Assembly: GCF_000012945.1 (NCBI RefSeq)
Contig: NC_007510.1
Coordinates: 186,001-250,000 of the forward strand
Direction: 5' to 3'
Source of the DNA: Burkholderia lata
GTDB lineage: Bacteria; Pseudomonadota; Gammaproteobacteria; Burkholderiales; Burkholderiaceae
Length of the DNA: 64,000 nt
This document shows positions 1 to 8,729 of the stretch, piece by piece. The translations under genes were made by a program, and so were the position numbers. Each line of letters opens with the position of its first letter. Within the stretch, counting starts at the first letter, position 1. The notes under the pieces are model-generated. The model worked only from the letters and a program-made list of their open reading frames with translations, did not search any database and was not told the origin of the DNA.

Positions 1-1033
1 ACCCGCAGCGCCCGTAGCGCTGGCCGGCCGGCGAACTGTGCAGCGGCACGTAATGGAACACCGCGTTCACGCCCACCGCGCGGATCTGCTGCAGCAGATC
101 GGTGCGTTCGGCGAGGTCGCGTGCGAGGAAATAGAACATGTGGCCGTTGCCGCGCTCGGCGAGCGAAATCGCGGGCAGCTCGATCAGCCCGTCCGCGTGC
201 AGCGGCTGCAGCGCGTCCTGGTAGCGCTGCACGGTCGCGCGCCGCTGCGCGGTGATCACGTCCGCGTGCTCGAACTGCGCGTACAGGAATGCCGCGATCA
301 GCTCGCCCGGCAGGAACGACGAGCCGACGTCGACCCATGTGTACTTGTCCACCTGCCCGCGGAAGAACTGACTGCGGTTGGTGCCCTTCTCGCGGATGAT
401 CTCCGCGCGCTCGACGAGGCGCGGGTCGTTGACCAGCAGCGCGCCGCCTTCGCCCGAGATCACGTTCTTGGTCTCGTGGAAGCTGAGGCACGCGAGGTGG
501 CCGAGGCTGCCGAGCGGCTTGCCGTTCCACGTCGACTGCAGCGCCTGGGCGGCGTCCTCGATCACCCACAGGTCGTGGTCCGCCGCGAGCTGCCCGATCA
601 CGTCCATGTCGCATGCGACGCCCGCGTAGTGCACCGGCACGATCGCGCGCGTGCGCTGGGTGATCGCGGCGGCGATCTGCGTCTCGTCAAGGTTCAGCGT
701 GTCGCGGCGGATGTCGACGAACACCGGCGTCGCGCCGCGCAGCACGAACGCGTTGGCGGTCGACACGAACGTGTAGGACGGCATGATCACTTCGTCGCCG
801 GGCTGCACGTCGGCGAGGATCGCGGCCATCTCGAGCGCGGCCGTGCACGAGTGCGTGAGCAGCGCGCGCTGGCAGCCGATGCGCGCTTCCAGCCAGCGGT
901 GGCAGAGCTTCGTGAACGCCTGGTCGCCGGCGAGGCCGCCCTGCTCGACCGCTTTCGCGATGTAGTAGAGCTCCTTGCCGACCACGAACGGGCGGCCGAA
1001 TGGAATGCAGTCGAGATTGGGTGGGCCGAACAT
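1..1033 (-). CDS. DegT/DnrJ/EryC1 sugar aminotransferase, WecE-like (3' end outside window)
   Basis: PLP-dependent aminotransferase of the DegT/DnrJ/EryC1 family, closest in feel to WecE/RffA, which makes dTDP-4-amino-4,6-dideoxy sugars from 4-keto precursors. The first 344 codons lie in the window; the C-terminus runs off the left edge. Visible are the N-terminal block IPFGRPFVVGKE, the GDEVIMPSYTF region, an IEDAAQ aspartate motif near residue 163, and SFHETKN with the predicted PLP lysine at 189. ATG at 1031-1033 is preceded by AGGAG at good spacing. It is the last gene visible in a minus-strand set with WbqC-like, FAD oxidoreductase and methyltransferase genes, 141 bases after wbqC. The setting beside glycosyltransferases and flagellin suggests it makes the amino sugar put on flagellin. 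Family assignment is firm; exact substrate is inferred. Confidence 0.9.
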   Translation of the reverse strand, partial: MFGPPNLDCIPFGRPFVVGKELYYIAKAVEQGGLAGDQAFTKLCHRWLEARIGCQRALLTHSCTAALEMAAILADVQPGDEVIMPSYTFVSTANAFVLRGATPVFVDIRRDTLNLDETQIAAAITQRTRAIVPVHYAGVACDMDVIGQLAADHDLWVIEDAAQALQSTWNGKPLGSLGHLACLSFHETKNVISGEGGALLVNDPRLVERAEIIREKGTNRSQFFRGQVDKYTWVDVGSSFLPGELIAAFLYAQFEHADVITAQRRATVQRYQDALQPLHADGLIELPAISLAERGNGHMFYFLARDLAERTDLLQQIRAVGVNAVFHYVPLHSSPAGQRYGRCG

Positions 1034-1174
1034 GGTCAGGCTCCTCGGAAAGTGACGGGCGATCGGCGGCGCGGGCGCGGCGCCGTTCAGGCGTCCTGCC
1101 GGACGGCAGCGCGCGAGCGCGCAGGGCCGTCGTCGTGCAGGCTTGCGTGACGGGATGCGTTCATCGGCATCGCT

Positions 1175-1897
1175 TCACGCGCCCCGATAAAGCGCGTACT
1201 GGCGAGCGTCGGGGCCGCAGTTGAACAGCACGTCGAGCACGGTGACGCCATGCACGAAGTCGCCCCACTGCTGCGGGTACTCGGGATAGGCCGGGTAGTC
1301 GAACCAGCGCACCGCGATGTTCGCGTCCGCGAACAGGTTCTCGTCCAGGTAGCTGCGGGCGGACGGGCCCGACAGGTACTCGGTCGCGCCCGCCTGCATG
1401 CACAGGTTCAACAGCTTCTCGGTGCGGTCGCCGTTCAGCGTGTAGTCCGACGACGACGAGATGCGCGTGTCGATTCCCAACTGCTGGTTGATCCACATCA
1501 GCAGCTTGCGGTTCAGCTCGCTGAGCGTGTCGTAGCGGCGGCCGAGATAAAGCGCTTCGAGCGCGTCCGCATAGCCCGCGAAGTGCGGCGCGCGCGCGTA
1601 GTTCTGCTGCAGCCGCTTCCAGTGCTGTGGCGCCCAGTCGTCGCCGTCGATCTCGGTTTCGCGAATCGTCTGGAGATACTTGCCCTTCACCTTCACCGGC
1701 ACGCTCAGCCATTGCACGCCCTGCGGCGTCTTGATCTGGTTGCGGTTGCGCCAGTCGCGGCGCGTGTACTGCGCGTCGTCGTACAGGATGAATTCGTCGC
1801 TGGCGGCGATCAGGTCGAAATAGCCCTTCCACGGGATGTAGTTCGACTGGACGATCGCCACCCGCTTCGCAACCGCTTCCATGGGCGTGCCGCTCAT
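1175..1897 (-). CDS. WbqC-like family protein
   Basis: A 240-residue WbqC-like protein. The family is recurrent in O-antigen and amino-sugar modification clusters, and its biochemical role is poorly defined. The N-terminal VAIVQSNYIPWKGYFDLIA and the following FILYDDAQYTRRDWRNRN are the family's hallmark blocks, and the length is typical. ATG at 1895-1897 overlaps the stop of the upstream oxidoreductase (ATGA), so translation is probably coupled; an in-frame ATG at 1880-1882 is a less likely start. Its place between a DAO-type oxidoreductase and a DegT aminotransferase suggests a step in building or acylating a 4-amino-dideoxy sugar. That step is inference. Confidence 0.85.
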   Translation of the reverse strand: MSGTPMEAVAKRVAIVQSNYIPWKGYFDLIAASDEFILYDDAQYTRRDWRNRNQIKTPQGVQWLSVPVKVKGKYLQTIRETEIDGDDWAPQHWKRLQQNYARAPHFAGYADALEALYLGRRYDTLSELNRKLLMWINQQLGIDTRISSSSDYTLNGDRTEKLLNLCMQAGATEYLSGPSARSYLDENLFADANIAVRWFDYPAYPEYPQQWGDFVHGVTVLDVLFNCGPDARQYALYRGA

Positions 1898-3279
1898 GCC
1901 GGGATGTGGCCGTACCGGTACATGTCGACCAGCTCGGGCGGAATGCCCCAGTCGGTCGCGCCGATCCGGTCGTGCAGCGCTTCGAGGTCCGCGCGCATCG
2001 AGCGCTGCAACTGCTCGACCATGCGGTTCCTCGCCGGCTCGAAGTCGTGCTGGTACGCAGCGTTGATCTGGTGCCGCACGGTCTTCGCGATCGCGGCCTC
2101 GCGCGACATGTTGCGGATCAGCGGCCGTTCGGGCGCAAGCTCCGCGTAACGCGGATCGATCGGCTCGCCGCGCATCGCGGCGACGAGGTCGCGGCACAGC
2201 ACCGGCGACAGGTGGAAGCCGTCCCGCTTGGTGCCGCCGAGGATCCACAGGTCCCGCACGCTGGTTTCGCCGAACAGCGGATACAGGTCGGATGTCATCG
2301 GCCGCCAGCCGACGTTCACGTTGACGAGGTTCGCGCGGTAGAACTTGCTGTTGATCTGGTCCATCGCCGCTTTCAGCAGCGAGTACGCGCTGCCGACGTG
2401 GCCGTGGTCGATCGGCACCGGGCTGATGTAGTTGCTGGCGCCGATCAGCGTGCGGTCCGGCCCGTACGGCGCCGAATAGACGCCGCATGCGAGGCCGCGG
2501 TTGGTGGTGCGGATGCAGTGCGTGTGTACGTTTTCCGCGCTCTGCAGCTCGATTGACATGCCGATGCCGTAGAACAGCCGCTGTACCGGCAGCTCGGGCG
2601 CGCTCGCGTGCAGCAGCTGGCCGAGGTTCGCGCCGTTGCAAAGGACGAAGCGGTCCGCGTCGAGCGTGCTGCCGTCGGAGAGCCGCGCCGCGACGACGCG
2701 CCCGCCGGCGATGTCGAGCCGCTCGACCTGGGCGTCGACGAGCGTCGTGTTGCCCGTCTGCGCGACGGATGCCGTCAGCGCGTCGAGAAACTGCTTCGGA
2801 TTGACCCAGCCCTCGCGCTTCAGGTAGAGCGCGTTCAACGCGCGATAGCGCGGGTCGGGGTGATAGTTCGGAATGCTTGACGGATCGACCGCCTCGCAGG
2901 GTTCCTCGAATTCGCGGCAGAAGCGCTTCACAGCCGCGAAGTTCTCGTCGTCGAGCGCGTCGGTCGCCGCGTTGTTGAGCACGTACGTGCCGAACCCGTG
3001 GGCGACCTCGCGCGCCGGCGTGCAGATCTCGGCAAATACGCCCGGCCAGGCCGCAGTCGCCGCGCGGCTCAGCTCGAACTTGAAGCGGTCGAGCGGCGTG
3101 CCGAGCGAGTCGCCTTCGAGTTCGGTGAATGAGTTGAGCATCGCCGCCGCCGCGCGCGTCGCCGAGCCCGGGCGCAGTGCCGGGCCGACGATCACGAGTT
3201 CGACAGTCGGGTCCGCGCGTTGCCATGCCCGGGCCGTCATCAGCCCGAGAATGCCGTTGCCGAGGATCGCGATCTTCAT
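1894..3279 (-). CDS. FAD-dependent oxidoreductase, DAO (glycine/D-amino acid oxidase) family
   Basis: A 461-residue flavoprotein. The N-terminus MKIAILGNGILGLMTARAW is a beta-alpha-beta dinucleotide fold with GxGxxG, and the LDADRFVLCNGANLG and ILGGTKRDGFHLSP stretches match the conserved FAD-contacting segments of the DAO family. No signal peptide is seen, so it should be cytoplasmic. Its start overlaps the methyltransferase stop (TAATG) and its stop overlaps the wbqC start (ATGA), so it sits inside a tightly coupled operon. The context points to oxidation of a nucleotide-linked sugar or of an amino-acyl decoration. The substrate cannot be read from sequence. Confidence 0.85.
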   Translation of the reverse strand: MKIAILGNGILGLMTARAWQRADPTVELVIVGPALRPGSATRAAAAMLNSFTELEGDSLGTPLDRFKFELSRAATAAWPGVFAEICTPAREVAHGFGTYVLNNAATDALDDENFAAVKRFCREFEEPCEAVDPSSIPNYHPDPRYRALNALYLKREGWVNPKQFLDALTASVAQTGNTTLVDAQVERLDIAGGRVVAARLSDGSTLDADRFVLCNGANLGQLLHASAPELPVQRLFYGIGMSIELQSAENVHTHCIRTTNRGLACGVYSAPYGPDRTLIGASNYISPVPIDHGHVGSAYSLLKAAMDQINSKFYRANLVNVNVGWRPMTSDLYPLFGETSVRDLWILGGTKRDGFHLSPVLCRDLVAAMRGEPIDPRYAELAPERPLIRNMSREAAIAKTVRHQINAAYQHDFEPARNRMVEQLQRSMRADLEALHDRIGATDWGIPPELVDMYRYGHIPA

Positions 3280-4061
3280 TAGCGCCCCTGTCCGCCTTCG
3301 GGGAACGTCATGTAGCAGAGCGACGGATACGCTTGCGTCCGGTGAATCTGGTGCGGGTACTTGCCGAGCACCTTATGCAGGTAGTGCATGCCTTCCGCGG
3401 GGGCCTGATGGCCGCGCATCAGCTGCCACACCGCGACCACGCCGCCCGGCACCAGGCGCTGGAGCACCGCTTCGAACGCCTGCTCCGTCGGGCCCGGCAC
3501 GTTCAGGTCGAACCATGCAAGCGCGATCGTCTCGCCCGGGTGAGCTTCGTCGAACGCCGCCAGCGTGTCGCGACAGTCGCCTTCCCACACGCGGTGCTTG
3601 CCGTTCACGTGGCCCATCGCGTTGTTGCGCTCGTGCAGCGACAGCAGCTTGCGCAGCAGGTCCGCGTAGCCGCTCGCCACCGAATAGGTGCCGTCGGAGA
3701 ACAGCTTGCGGTCGCGCGAGTCGTCCTCGGAGAAGCCTGCGTAGCCGGTGAACGTATCGAACGCGTGAATGCGGCGCTGGAAGTTCAGCGGCTCGAGGAT
3801 CGCGCGGAAGTTCTCGCACAGCACCGCGGTCTGCCCGCGCCATGTGCCGAGATCGAGGATCGAGCCCGGCAGCGGCACGATCTTCTGATACACCTCGAAG
3901 GTCGCCAGGATCCGCGCGAGCAGCGAACCGCGCACGAACAGACCGAGCGAGCGTTCCAGTTCCTCGGGGGTCGCGGGATACGCGTGCAGCAGGTCGAACA
4001 GTTCGCGGCGCGCGGCGAGCTGGTCGTCGTTCGAGTTGGTGATGATGGATGACTCGTGCAT
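3279..4061 (-). CDS. class I SAM-dependent methyltransferase, TylF/CmcI-like
   Basis: A 260-residue protein with a Rossmann methyltransferase core. SILDLGTWRGQTAV around residue 70 is motif I (a DxGxxxG variant), followed by an acidic HAFDTFTGYAGF segment and a downstream ALAWFDLN motif. These resemble the macrocin/dTDP-sugar O-methyltransferase group (TylF and cephalosporin CmcI relatives). ATG at 4059-4061 has GGAG eight bases upstream; longer in-frame starts lack a comparable site. It is the promoter-proximal gene of the minus-strand operon and divergent from the glycosyltransferase operon. It likely methylates a sugar or its acyl group for flagellin glycan synthesis. The sugar role is inferred from neighbours. 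Confidence 0.8.
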   Translation of the reverse strand: MHESSIITNSNDDQLAARRELFDLLHAYPATPEELERSLGLFVRGSLLARILATFEVYQKIVPLPGSILDLGTWRGQTAVLCENFRAILEPLNFQRRIHAFDTFTGYAGFSEDDSRDRKLFSDGTYSVASGYADLLRKLLSLHERNNAMGHVNGKHRVWEGDCRDTLAAFDEAHPGETIALAWFDLNVPGPTEQAFEAVLQRLVPGGVVAVWQLMRGHQAPAEGMHYLHKVLGKYPHQIHRTQAYPSLCYMTFPEGGQGR

Positions 4062-4496
4062 ACAAAAGGCTCCAGGGACTATGAGTGATACCGAACGAAG
4101 TGCCGTGGCGGACCGGGGTCGCGTGCGCGGCCGGCATCCGATGCGGCAACCGGGCCCGCACGCGTCGCGGCTGTCCGCACGGTGCAATCCGGTCATCTTT
4201 CGGAATCGAGTCTAGCGAGCGCCGCCAGGATCGAATGTCGGATTAGCGGGTGGTTTCACCCCGCATTTCGATGGATGCGCGGGTGTCCGGCGCGGCGCCC
4301 GCGGATGCGGCTTGCCGTCGCGGGAATAGCGACCAATTCCAGCACCTGCTCGCCAAATTGGAACGCGGCGTGCGCGAGGAGAATTCGGACACGTCGGAGA
4401 CCGTCGGTGCGTGCGTCCGCGGGCGAAGGCGTGCGCCGACGCAGCGGTGCCGGCGGCGATTCGAATCCCGTATTGGCTACCAGGACGACATAGCTC
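4062..4496. promoter_or_regulatory. divergent intergenic region between sugar operon and glycosyltransferase operon
   Basis: 435 bases between divergent operons, so it must hold promoters for both. I see no convincing sigma-28 motif and no clear sigma-70 pair. The sequence is GC-rich throughout and no gene-like reading frame with a ribosome binding site stands out. Confidence 0.5.
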
Positions 4497-6284
4497 ATGA
4501 TGCCCACCTCCCCCGCCGCCGCCACGATCGAACAGGCGCTGGCGCACCATCAGGCCGACCGGCTGGAAGAGGCCGAGACGCTGTACCGGCAGATCATCGA
4601 CACCGATCCCCGGCACGCGGACGCGCTTCACCTCCTCGGCCTGATCGGCCATCAGTACGGGCGCTATCGGGAGGCATCCGACCTGATCATGGCGGCGATC
4701 GAGATCAGACCGGACGCGATGTACTACTACAACCTCGGCAACGTGATGCAGGCGGACAACCGTCATGCCGCCGCCGCCGAGTGCTTCCGTCTCGCAATCG
4801 AGCTGCGACCCGACTACGTCGATGCGTACAACAACCTCGGCAACGCGCTGCGGCTCGCCGGCGACGCCCGCACGGCCGTCGATGCGTTCTGCCAGGCCAT
4901 CGCGCTGAAGCCGGACAACGGCCAGGCCTACAACAACCTTGCGAATGCGCTGTTCGACCTGAACGAGATTCCGGCCGCGCTCGAGGCTTACCGGCACGCG
5001 GTCGCGCTGCGCCCCGAATTGCCGGAGCCGCGCAGCAACCTGCTGTTCGCGAGCCACTGCAGCGAAGCGTTCGACCACGACGCCTATCTCGCCGAGGCCG
5101 CGCGCTACGACGAAGTCGTCACGCGGTGCGCGACGCCGTGGACGGACTGGCTCGTCGACCTGACCGCCCGCGCCGGGCGGCCGCTCAAGGTCGGCATCGT
5201 GTCGGGCGACCTGAAGGCGCATCCGGTCGGCTATTTCATCGAGAGCATGCTGAAGCATCTCGACGCGAACCGGATCGAGATGCATGCGTACCCGACGCGC
5301 GACGTCGAGGACGACGTGACCGCCCGCATCAAGCCGGCCTTCGCGACGTGGACCTGCATTGCCGGCCTGAGCGACGAAGCGGCGGCCGCGCGTGTCCGCG
5401 CGGACCGCATCGACGTGCTGCTCGACGCGGCGGGCCACACGGTCTACAACCGCCTGCCGCTGTTCGCGTGGAAGCCGGCGCCGCTGCAGGCGAGCTGGCC
5501 CGGGTATTTCGCGAGCACCGGCGTGCGCGCGATCGACTACGTGATCGGCGACCGTCACGTACTGCCGCCCACTGAGGCCGCGCATTTCACCGAGCGGCCG
5601 TGGCATCTGCCGGACAGCTATCTGTGCTTCACGCCGCCGGCCGAGCCTGTCGACGTCGGCGCGCTGCCGATGCTCGCGAACGGCCATCCGACCTTCGGCT
5701 ATTTCGGCAAGCTCGCGAAGATCACCGATCACGTCGTCGCGGTCTGGTCGAGCGTGCTGCGATCGGTCGCGGGCGCGAAGCTGTTCGTGAAGGCGGAGCA
5801 TCTCGACGATCCGCGCGAGCAGCAGGCGCTTGCCGCGCGCTTCGCGGCGCACGGCATCGACGCGCAGCGCCTGATCCTCGAAGGCCGCTCGCCGCGCGCC
5901 GAATACCTGGCCGCGTACCGGCGCGTCGACCTGATGCTGAGCCCGTTCCCGTATCCGGGCGGCACGACGACCGCCGAAGCGCTGTGGATGGGCGTGCCCG
6001 TTCTGTGCCGGCGCGGCGAGCGCTTCCTGTCGCACATCGCCGAGAGCCTGCTGCATTCGGCGCGGCTGCCCGGGTGGATCGCGGACGACGACGACGCGTA
6101 CGTCGCGAAGGCCGTCGCGCAGGTCGGCCAGCCTGCCGAGCTGGCGGCGCTGCGCACGACGCTGCGCGCGCAGGTGCTCGCGTCGCCGCTGTGCGACGCG
6201 CCCCGCTTCGCGCGCCACTTCGAGGACGCACTGCACGGCATGTGGGCGCAGCACGTCGAAGCCGCGCCGGGCGCATCCGTGTGA
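4497..6284 (+). CDS. TPR-GT41 glycosyltransferase, SPINDLY/OGT-like (copy 1)
   Basis: A 595-residue protein with about five tetratricopeptide repeats (residues 1-190, with repeated AYNNLGNAL helices) followed by a GT41 catalytic domain of the O-GlcNAc-transferase/SPINDLY type (about 220-590). Catalytic-region landmarks are GDLKAHPVGYF, LLDAAGHTVYNRL with the conserved histidine, YFGKLAKI with the OGT-like lysine, and PGGTTTAEALWMGVPVL. Two tandem ATGs start the frame (4497 and 4500), and AGGA lies upstream. It is cytoplasmic with no signal peptide. It is the first of three tandem paralogues and the most diverged, for example CRRGERFLSHIAESL where copies 2 and 3 have a different block. It probably glycosylates Ser/Thr of flagellin; the target is inferred from fliC next door. 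Confidence 0.88.
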   Translation: MMPTSPAAATIEQALAHHQADRLEEAETLYRQIIDTDPRHADALHLLGLIGHQYGRYREASDLIMAAIEIRPDAMYYYNLGNVMQADNRHAAAAECFRLAIELRPDYVDAYNNLGNALRLAGDARTAVDAFCQAIALKPDNGQAYNNLANALFDLNEIPAALEAYRHAVALRPELPEPRSNLLFASHCSEAFDHDAYLAEAARYDEVVTRCATPWTDWLVDLTARAGRPLKVGIVSGDLKAHPVGYFIESMLKHLDANRIEMHAYPTRDVEDDVTARIKPAFATWTCIAGLSDEAAAARVRADRIDVLLDAAGHTVYNRLPLFAWKPAPLQASWPGYFASTGVRAIDYVIGDRHVLPPTEAAHFTERPWHLPDSYLCFTPPAEPVDVGALPMLANGHPTFGYFGKLAKITDHVVAVWSSVLRSVAGAKLFVKAEHLDDPREQQALAARFAAHGIDAQRLILEGRSPRAEYLAAYRRVDLMLSPFPYPGGTTTAEALWMGVPVLCRRGERFLSHIAESLLHSARLPGWIADDDDAYVAKAVAQVGQPAELAALRTTLRAQVLASPLCDAPRFARHFEDALHGMWAQHVEAAPGASV

Positions 6285-6530
6285 GGCCGCTCACGACGTG
6301 ACGTGACGTGCGTGGGCATTTCCACGCCGGCGGCCAGCGGAACATGGCGCCCCTCGCGCTGAACACCGCGCCGGCCGACGCGATCGTCATTCCGACCGGT
6401 GGCGCGTGCGCGACACCGTCGTCGGGATGGCGCGCGATGGGATGGCGGCGTCGGCCGTGATGATCGGGCACGGCGGCAGGCTGATCGACTTCGGACGCGA
6501 ACCGCATCCCTATTGAGCAGAGCAGACGAG

Positions 6531-8729
6531 ATGGACGGAACAGGACAGGCATTGCAGGCGGCGCTCGCGCATCATGAGGCGGGGCGTCTCGCCGAAGCGA
6601 AGACGCTGTACGACGCGATCCTCACCGCGCAGCCGGGCCAGCCGGATGCGCTGCATTTTCTCGGGCTGCTGGCGTGCCAGCTGAAGCAGTACGACGCGGG
6701 CATCGCGCTGATGGAGCAATCGCTCGTCGAGCGACCGGACGCGTCGTACTTCAACAACCTGGGCAACATGCTGCGCGAAAACGGTCGGCTCGACGACGCG
6801 ATCGCGCACTATCGGCGCGCGGTGGCGCTGCGGCCGGACTATCCGGAGGCGCACAACAATCTCGGCAACGCGTTGCGCGACGCGCGCGAGCCGGCGGCCG
6901 CGATGGAGAGCTGCGCGCGTGCGATCGAGCTGCGCCCCGGTTACGCGGAGGCGTACAACAACCTTGGCAACGCGCTGCAGGATCTGGGCGACTTTGATCG
7001 CGCCGCGTCGCACTACGGCCGCGCGATCGAGCTGGACCCGTCGATGGCGATGGCCCACGCGAACTTGAGCGCGGTGCGTCACCGGCAGCTGCGCTGCGCG
7101 GAAGCGCTCGCGCATGCGCAGGACGCGATCCGGCTCGCGCCGAACCTCGCCGACGCGCACAACCACGCGGGCAACGCGTATCACGGACTGGACCGGCTCG
7201 ATGCGGCGCAGGCCAGCCACCGCACGGCTGTCACGCTGAATCCGGCGGACGCCGGCGCGTGCCACAACCTGTCCGTCGTGCTGCTGAAGCTGCAGCGGCT
7301 CGACGAGGCGCTCGTGTATTGCCGGCAGGCGTTGCAGGCCGGCCCGCCGGCCGCGTTGATGCACGTCAATCTCGGCGACATCCTGCGCGCGCAGGGCAAC
7401 GTCGATGCCGCGGTCCACGCGTATCGCGATGCGCTTGCGCTGGTGCGCGACGACGCCGACGACGTCGCGGCGACCGTGCTGAACCGGCTGCTGTTCAGCG
7501 CGGCGGCGTCCGCTTGCGTGAACCCCGCCGACTACCTGGCCGACGCGCGGCGCTACGGCCGGCACCTGGCCGCGCGTTCGACGCGCCATGCGCACGATCC
7601 GCGTGAGCGGGCCGCGCGCGCGCAGGGGCGGCCACTGCGTGTCGGCTTCGTGTCCGGCGACCTGCGCCTGCATCCGGTCGGCATCTTCCTGGAAAGCGTG
7701 CTCGCGCACCTCGAGCGCACGCGCATCGACCTGCGCGTGTACGTGACCACGGACGAGGAGGACGCGATCACCGCGAAACTGAAGCCGCACGCGAGCGGCT
7801 GGCGTTCGATCGCCGCGCTGGGTCCGGACGCGGCCGCGCGGATGATTCACGACGACGAAATCGACGTCCTCGTCGACCTCGCCGGCCATACGCAGTCGAG
7901 CGGGTTGGCCGTTTTTGGCTGGAAACCCGCGCCGGTACAGGCGAGCTGGCTCGGCTTCTTCGCGTCGACCGGCTGCGACGCGATCGATTACTTCATCGGC
8001 GACCGCTACACGCAGCCGGACGCCGAAGCGCATCACTTCGTCGAGAAGCCGTGGCGGCTGCCGGACAGCTTCCTGTGCTTCACGCCGCCGGCCTGCGACG
8101 TCGAGGTCGGGCCGCTGCCGATGGCGGCGCGCGGCCATCCGACGTTCGGTTGCTTCGGCCAGCTCGTGAAGATCGGCGACGACGTCGTGCGCGCATGGTC
8201 GCGCATCCTGCACGCGCTGCCGGACGCGCGGCTGCTGCTCAAGGCGCACGAACTCGGCCGCGAGGGCGTGCGCGACGCGACCGCCGCGCGCTTCGCGCGG
8301 CATGGCATCGACCCGGACCGGCTGATCCTCGAGGGCGGTTCGCCGCGCGCGGAATACTTTGCCGCGTATAACCGCATCGACGTCGCGCTGAGCCCGTTTC
8401 CGTACCCGGGCGGCACGACCACCGCCGAAGCGCTGTGGATGGGCGTGCCGGTGCTCGGGATGAAGGGCGGCCGGTTCGTCACGCACATTTGCGAAAGCGT
8501 GCTGCACGCGGCGGGCATGGGCGAATGGGTCGCTGACGGCGAGGACGCCTACGTCGCGAAGGCGATCGCGGCGGTGCGCGACCGCGAGCCGCTCGCGACG
8601 CTGCGCGCCGGGCTGCGCGCGCAACTGCTCGCGTCGCCGCTGTGCGACGCGCGCCGGTTCGCGGCGCATCTCGAAGCGGCGTTCATCGGCATGTGGCAAC
8701 GCTATACGAACTCGGAACACGAAGCATGA
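6531..8729 (+). CDS. TPR-GT41 glycosyltransferase, SPINDLY/OGT-like (copy 2)
   Basis: A 732-residue paralogue with roughly eight TPR units (1-340) and a C-terminal GT41 domain (about 370-725). It keeps the GDLRLHPVGIF, DLAGHTQSSGL and FGCFGQLVKI motifs, the last with the Gln and Lys seen in eukaryotic OGT, and the PGGTTTAEALWMGVPVLGMKGGRF block. ATG at 6531 was chosen because the frame upstream lacks OGT/TPR character and the TPR-domain alignment with copy 3 begins here. Its stop overlaps the start of copy 3 (ATGA). Its first 140 codons and a 176-base stretch near the 3' end are almost or exactly identical to copy 3, showing recent duplication or gene conversion. The likely acceptor is flagellin. 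Confidence 0.88.
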   Translation: MDGTGQALQAALAHHEAGRLAEAKTLYDAILTAQPGQPDALHFLGLLACQLKQYDAGIALMEQSLVERPDASYFNNLGNMLRENGRLDDAIAHYRRAVALRPDYPEAHNNLGNALRDAREPAAAMESCARAIELRPGYAEAYNNLGNALQDLGDFDRAASHYGRAIELDPSMAMAHANLSAVRHRQLRCAEALAHAQDAIRLAPNLADAHNHAGNAYHGLDRLDAAQASHRTAVTLNPADAGACHNLSVVLLKLQRLDEALVYCRQALQAGPPAALMHVNLGDILRAQGNVDAAVHAYRDALALVRDDADDVAATVLNRLLFSAAASACVNPADYLADARRYGRHLAARSTRHAHDPRERAARAQGRPLRVGFVSGDLRLHPVGIFLESVLAHLERTRIDLRVYVTTDEEDAITAKLKPHASGWRSIAALGPDAAARMIHDDEIDVLVDLAGHTQSSGLAVFGWKPAPVQASWLGFFASTGCDAIDYFIGDRYTQPDAEAHHFVEKPWRLPDSFLCFTPPACDVEVGPLPMAARGHPTFGCFGQLVKIGDDVVRAWSRILHALPDARLLLKAHELGREGVRDATAARFARHGIDPDRLILEGGSPRAEYFAAYNRIDVALSPFPYPGGTTTAEALWMGVPVLGMKGGRFVTHICESVLHAAGMGEWVADGEDAYVAKAIAAVRDREPLATLRAGLRAQLLASPLCDARRFAAHLEAAFIGMWQRYTNSEHEA
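6585..6991 (+). repeat. near-identical 407-base block, copy in second GT41 gene
   Basis: This block in GT41 copy 2 matches 8780-9186 in copy 3 without gaps (offset 2195), with about 15 mismatches by hand count, nearly all silent. It encodes the first TPR repeats. Confidence 0.85.
8349..8524 (+). repeat. exact 176-base repeat, copy in second GT41 gene
   Basis: Read base by base, this stretch is identical to 10823-10998 (offset 2474). It encodes the nucleotide-sugar-binding end of the GT41 domain. Flanking codons diverge at once, which looks like gene conversion rather than selection on protein sequence. Confidence 0.9.

Noticed and set aside
6293..6312. GACGT tandem repeat just after GT41 copy 1
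   Set aside because: Only about three units, within ordinary intergenic sequence; no sign of a functional repeat.
6285..6530. Possible broken gene between GT41 copies 1 and 2 (a frame ending IDFGREPHPY)
   Set aside because: Short coding-looking stretches appear in two frames, but no family is recognisable and no ribosome site or start is convincing. Could be a remnant; not supportable.
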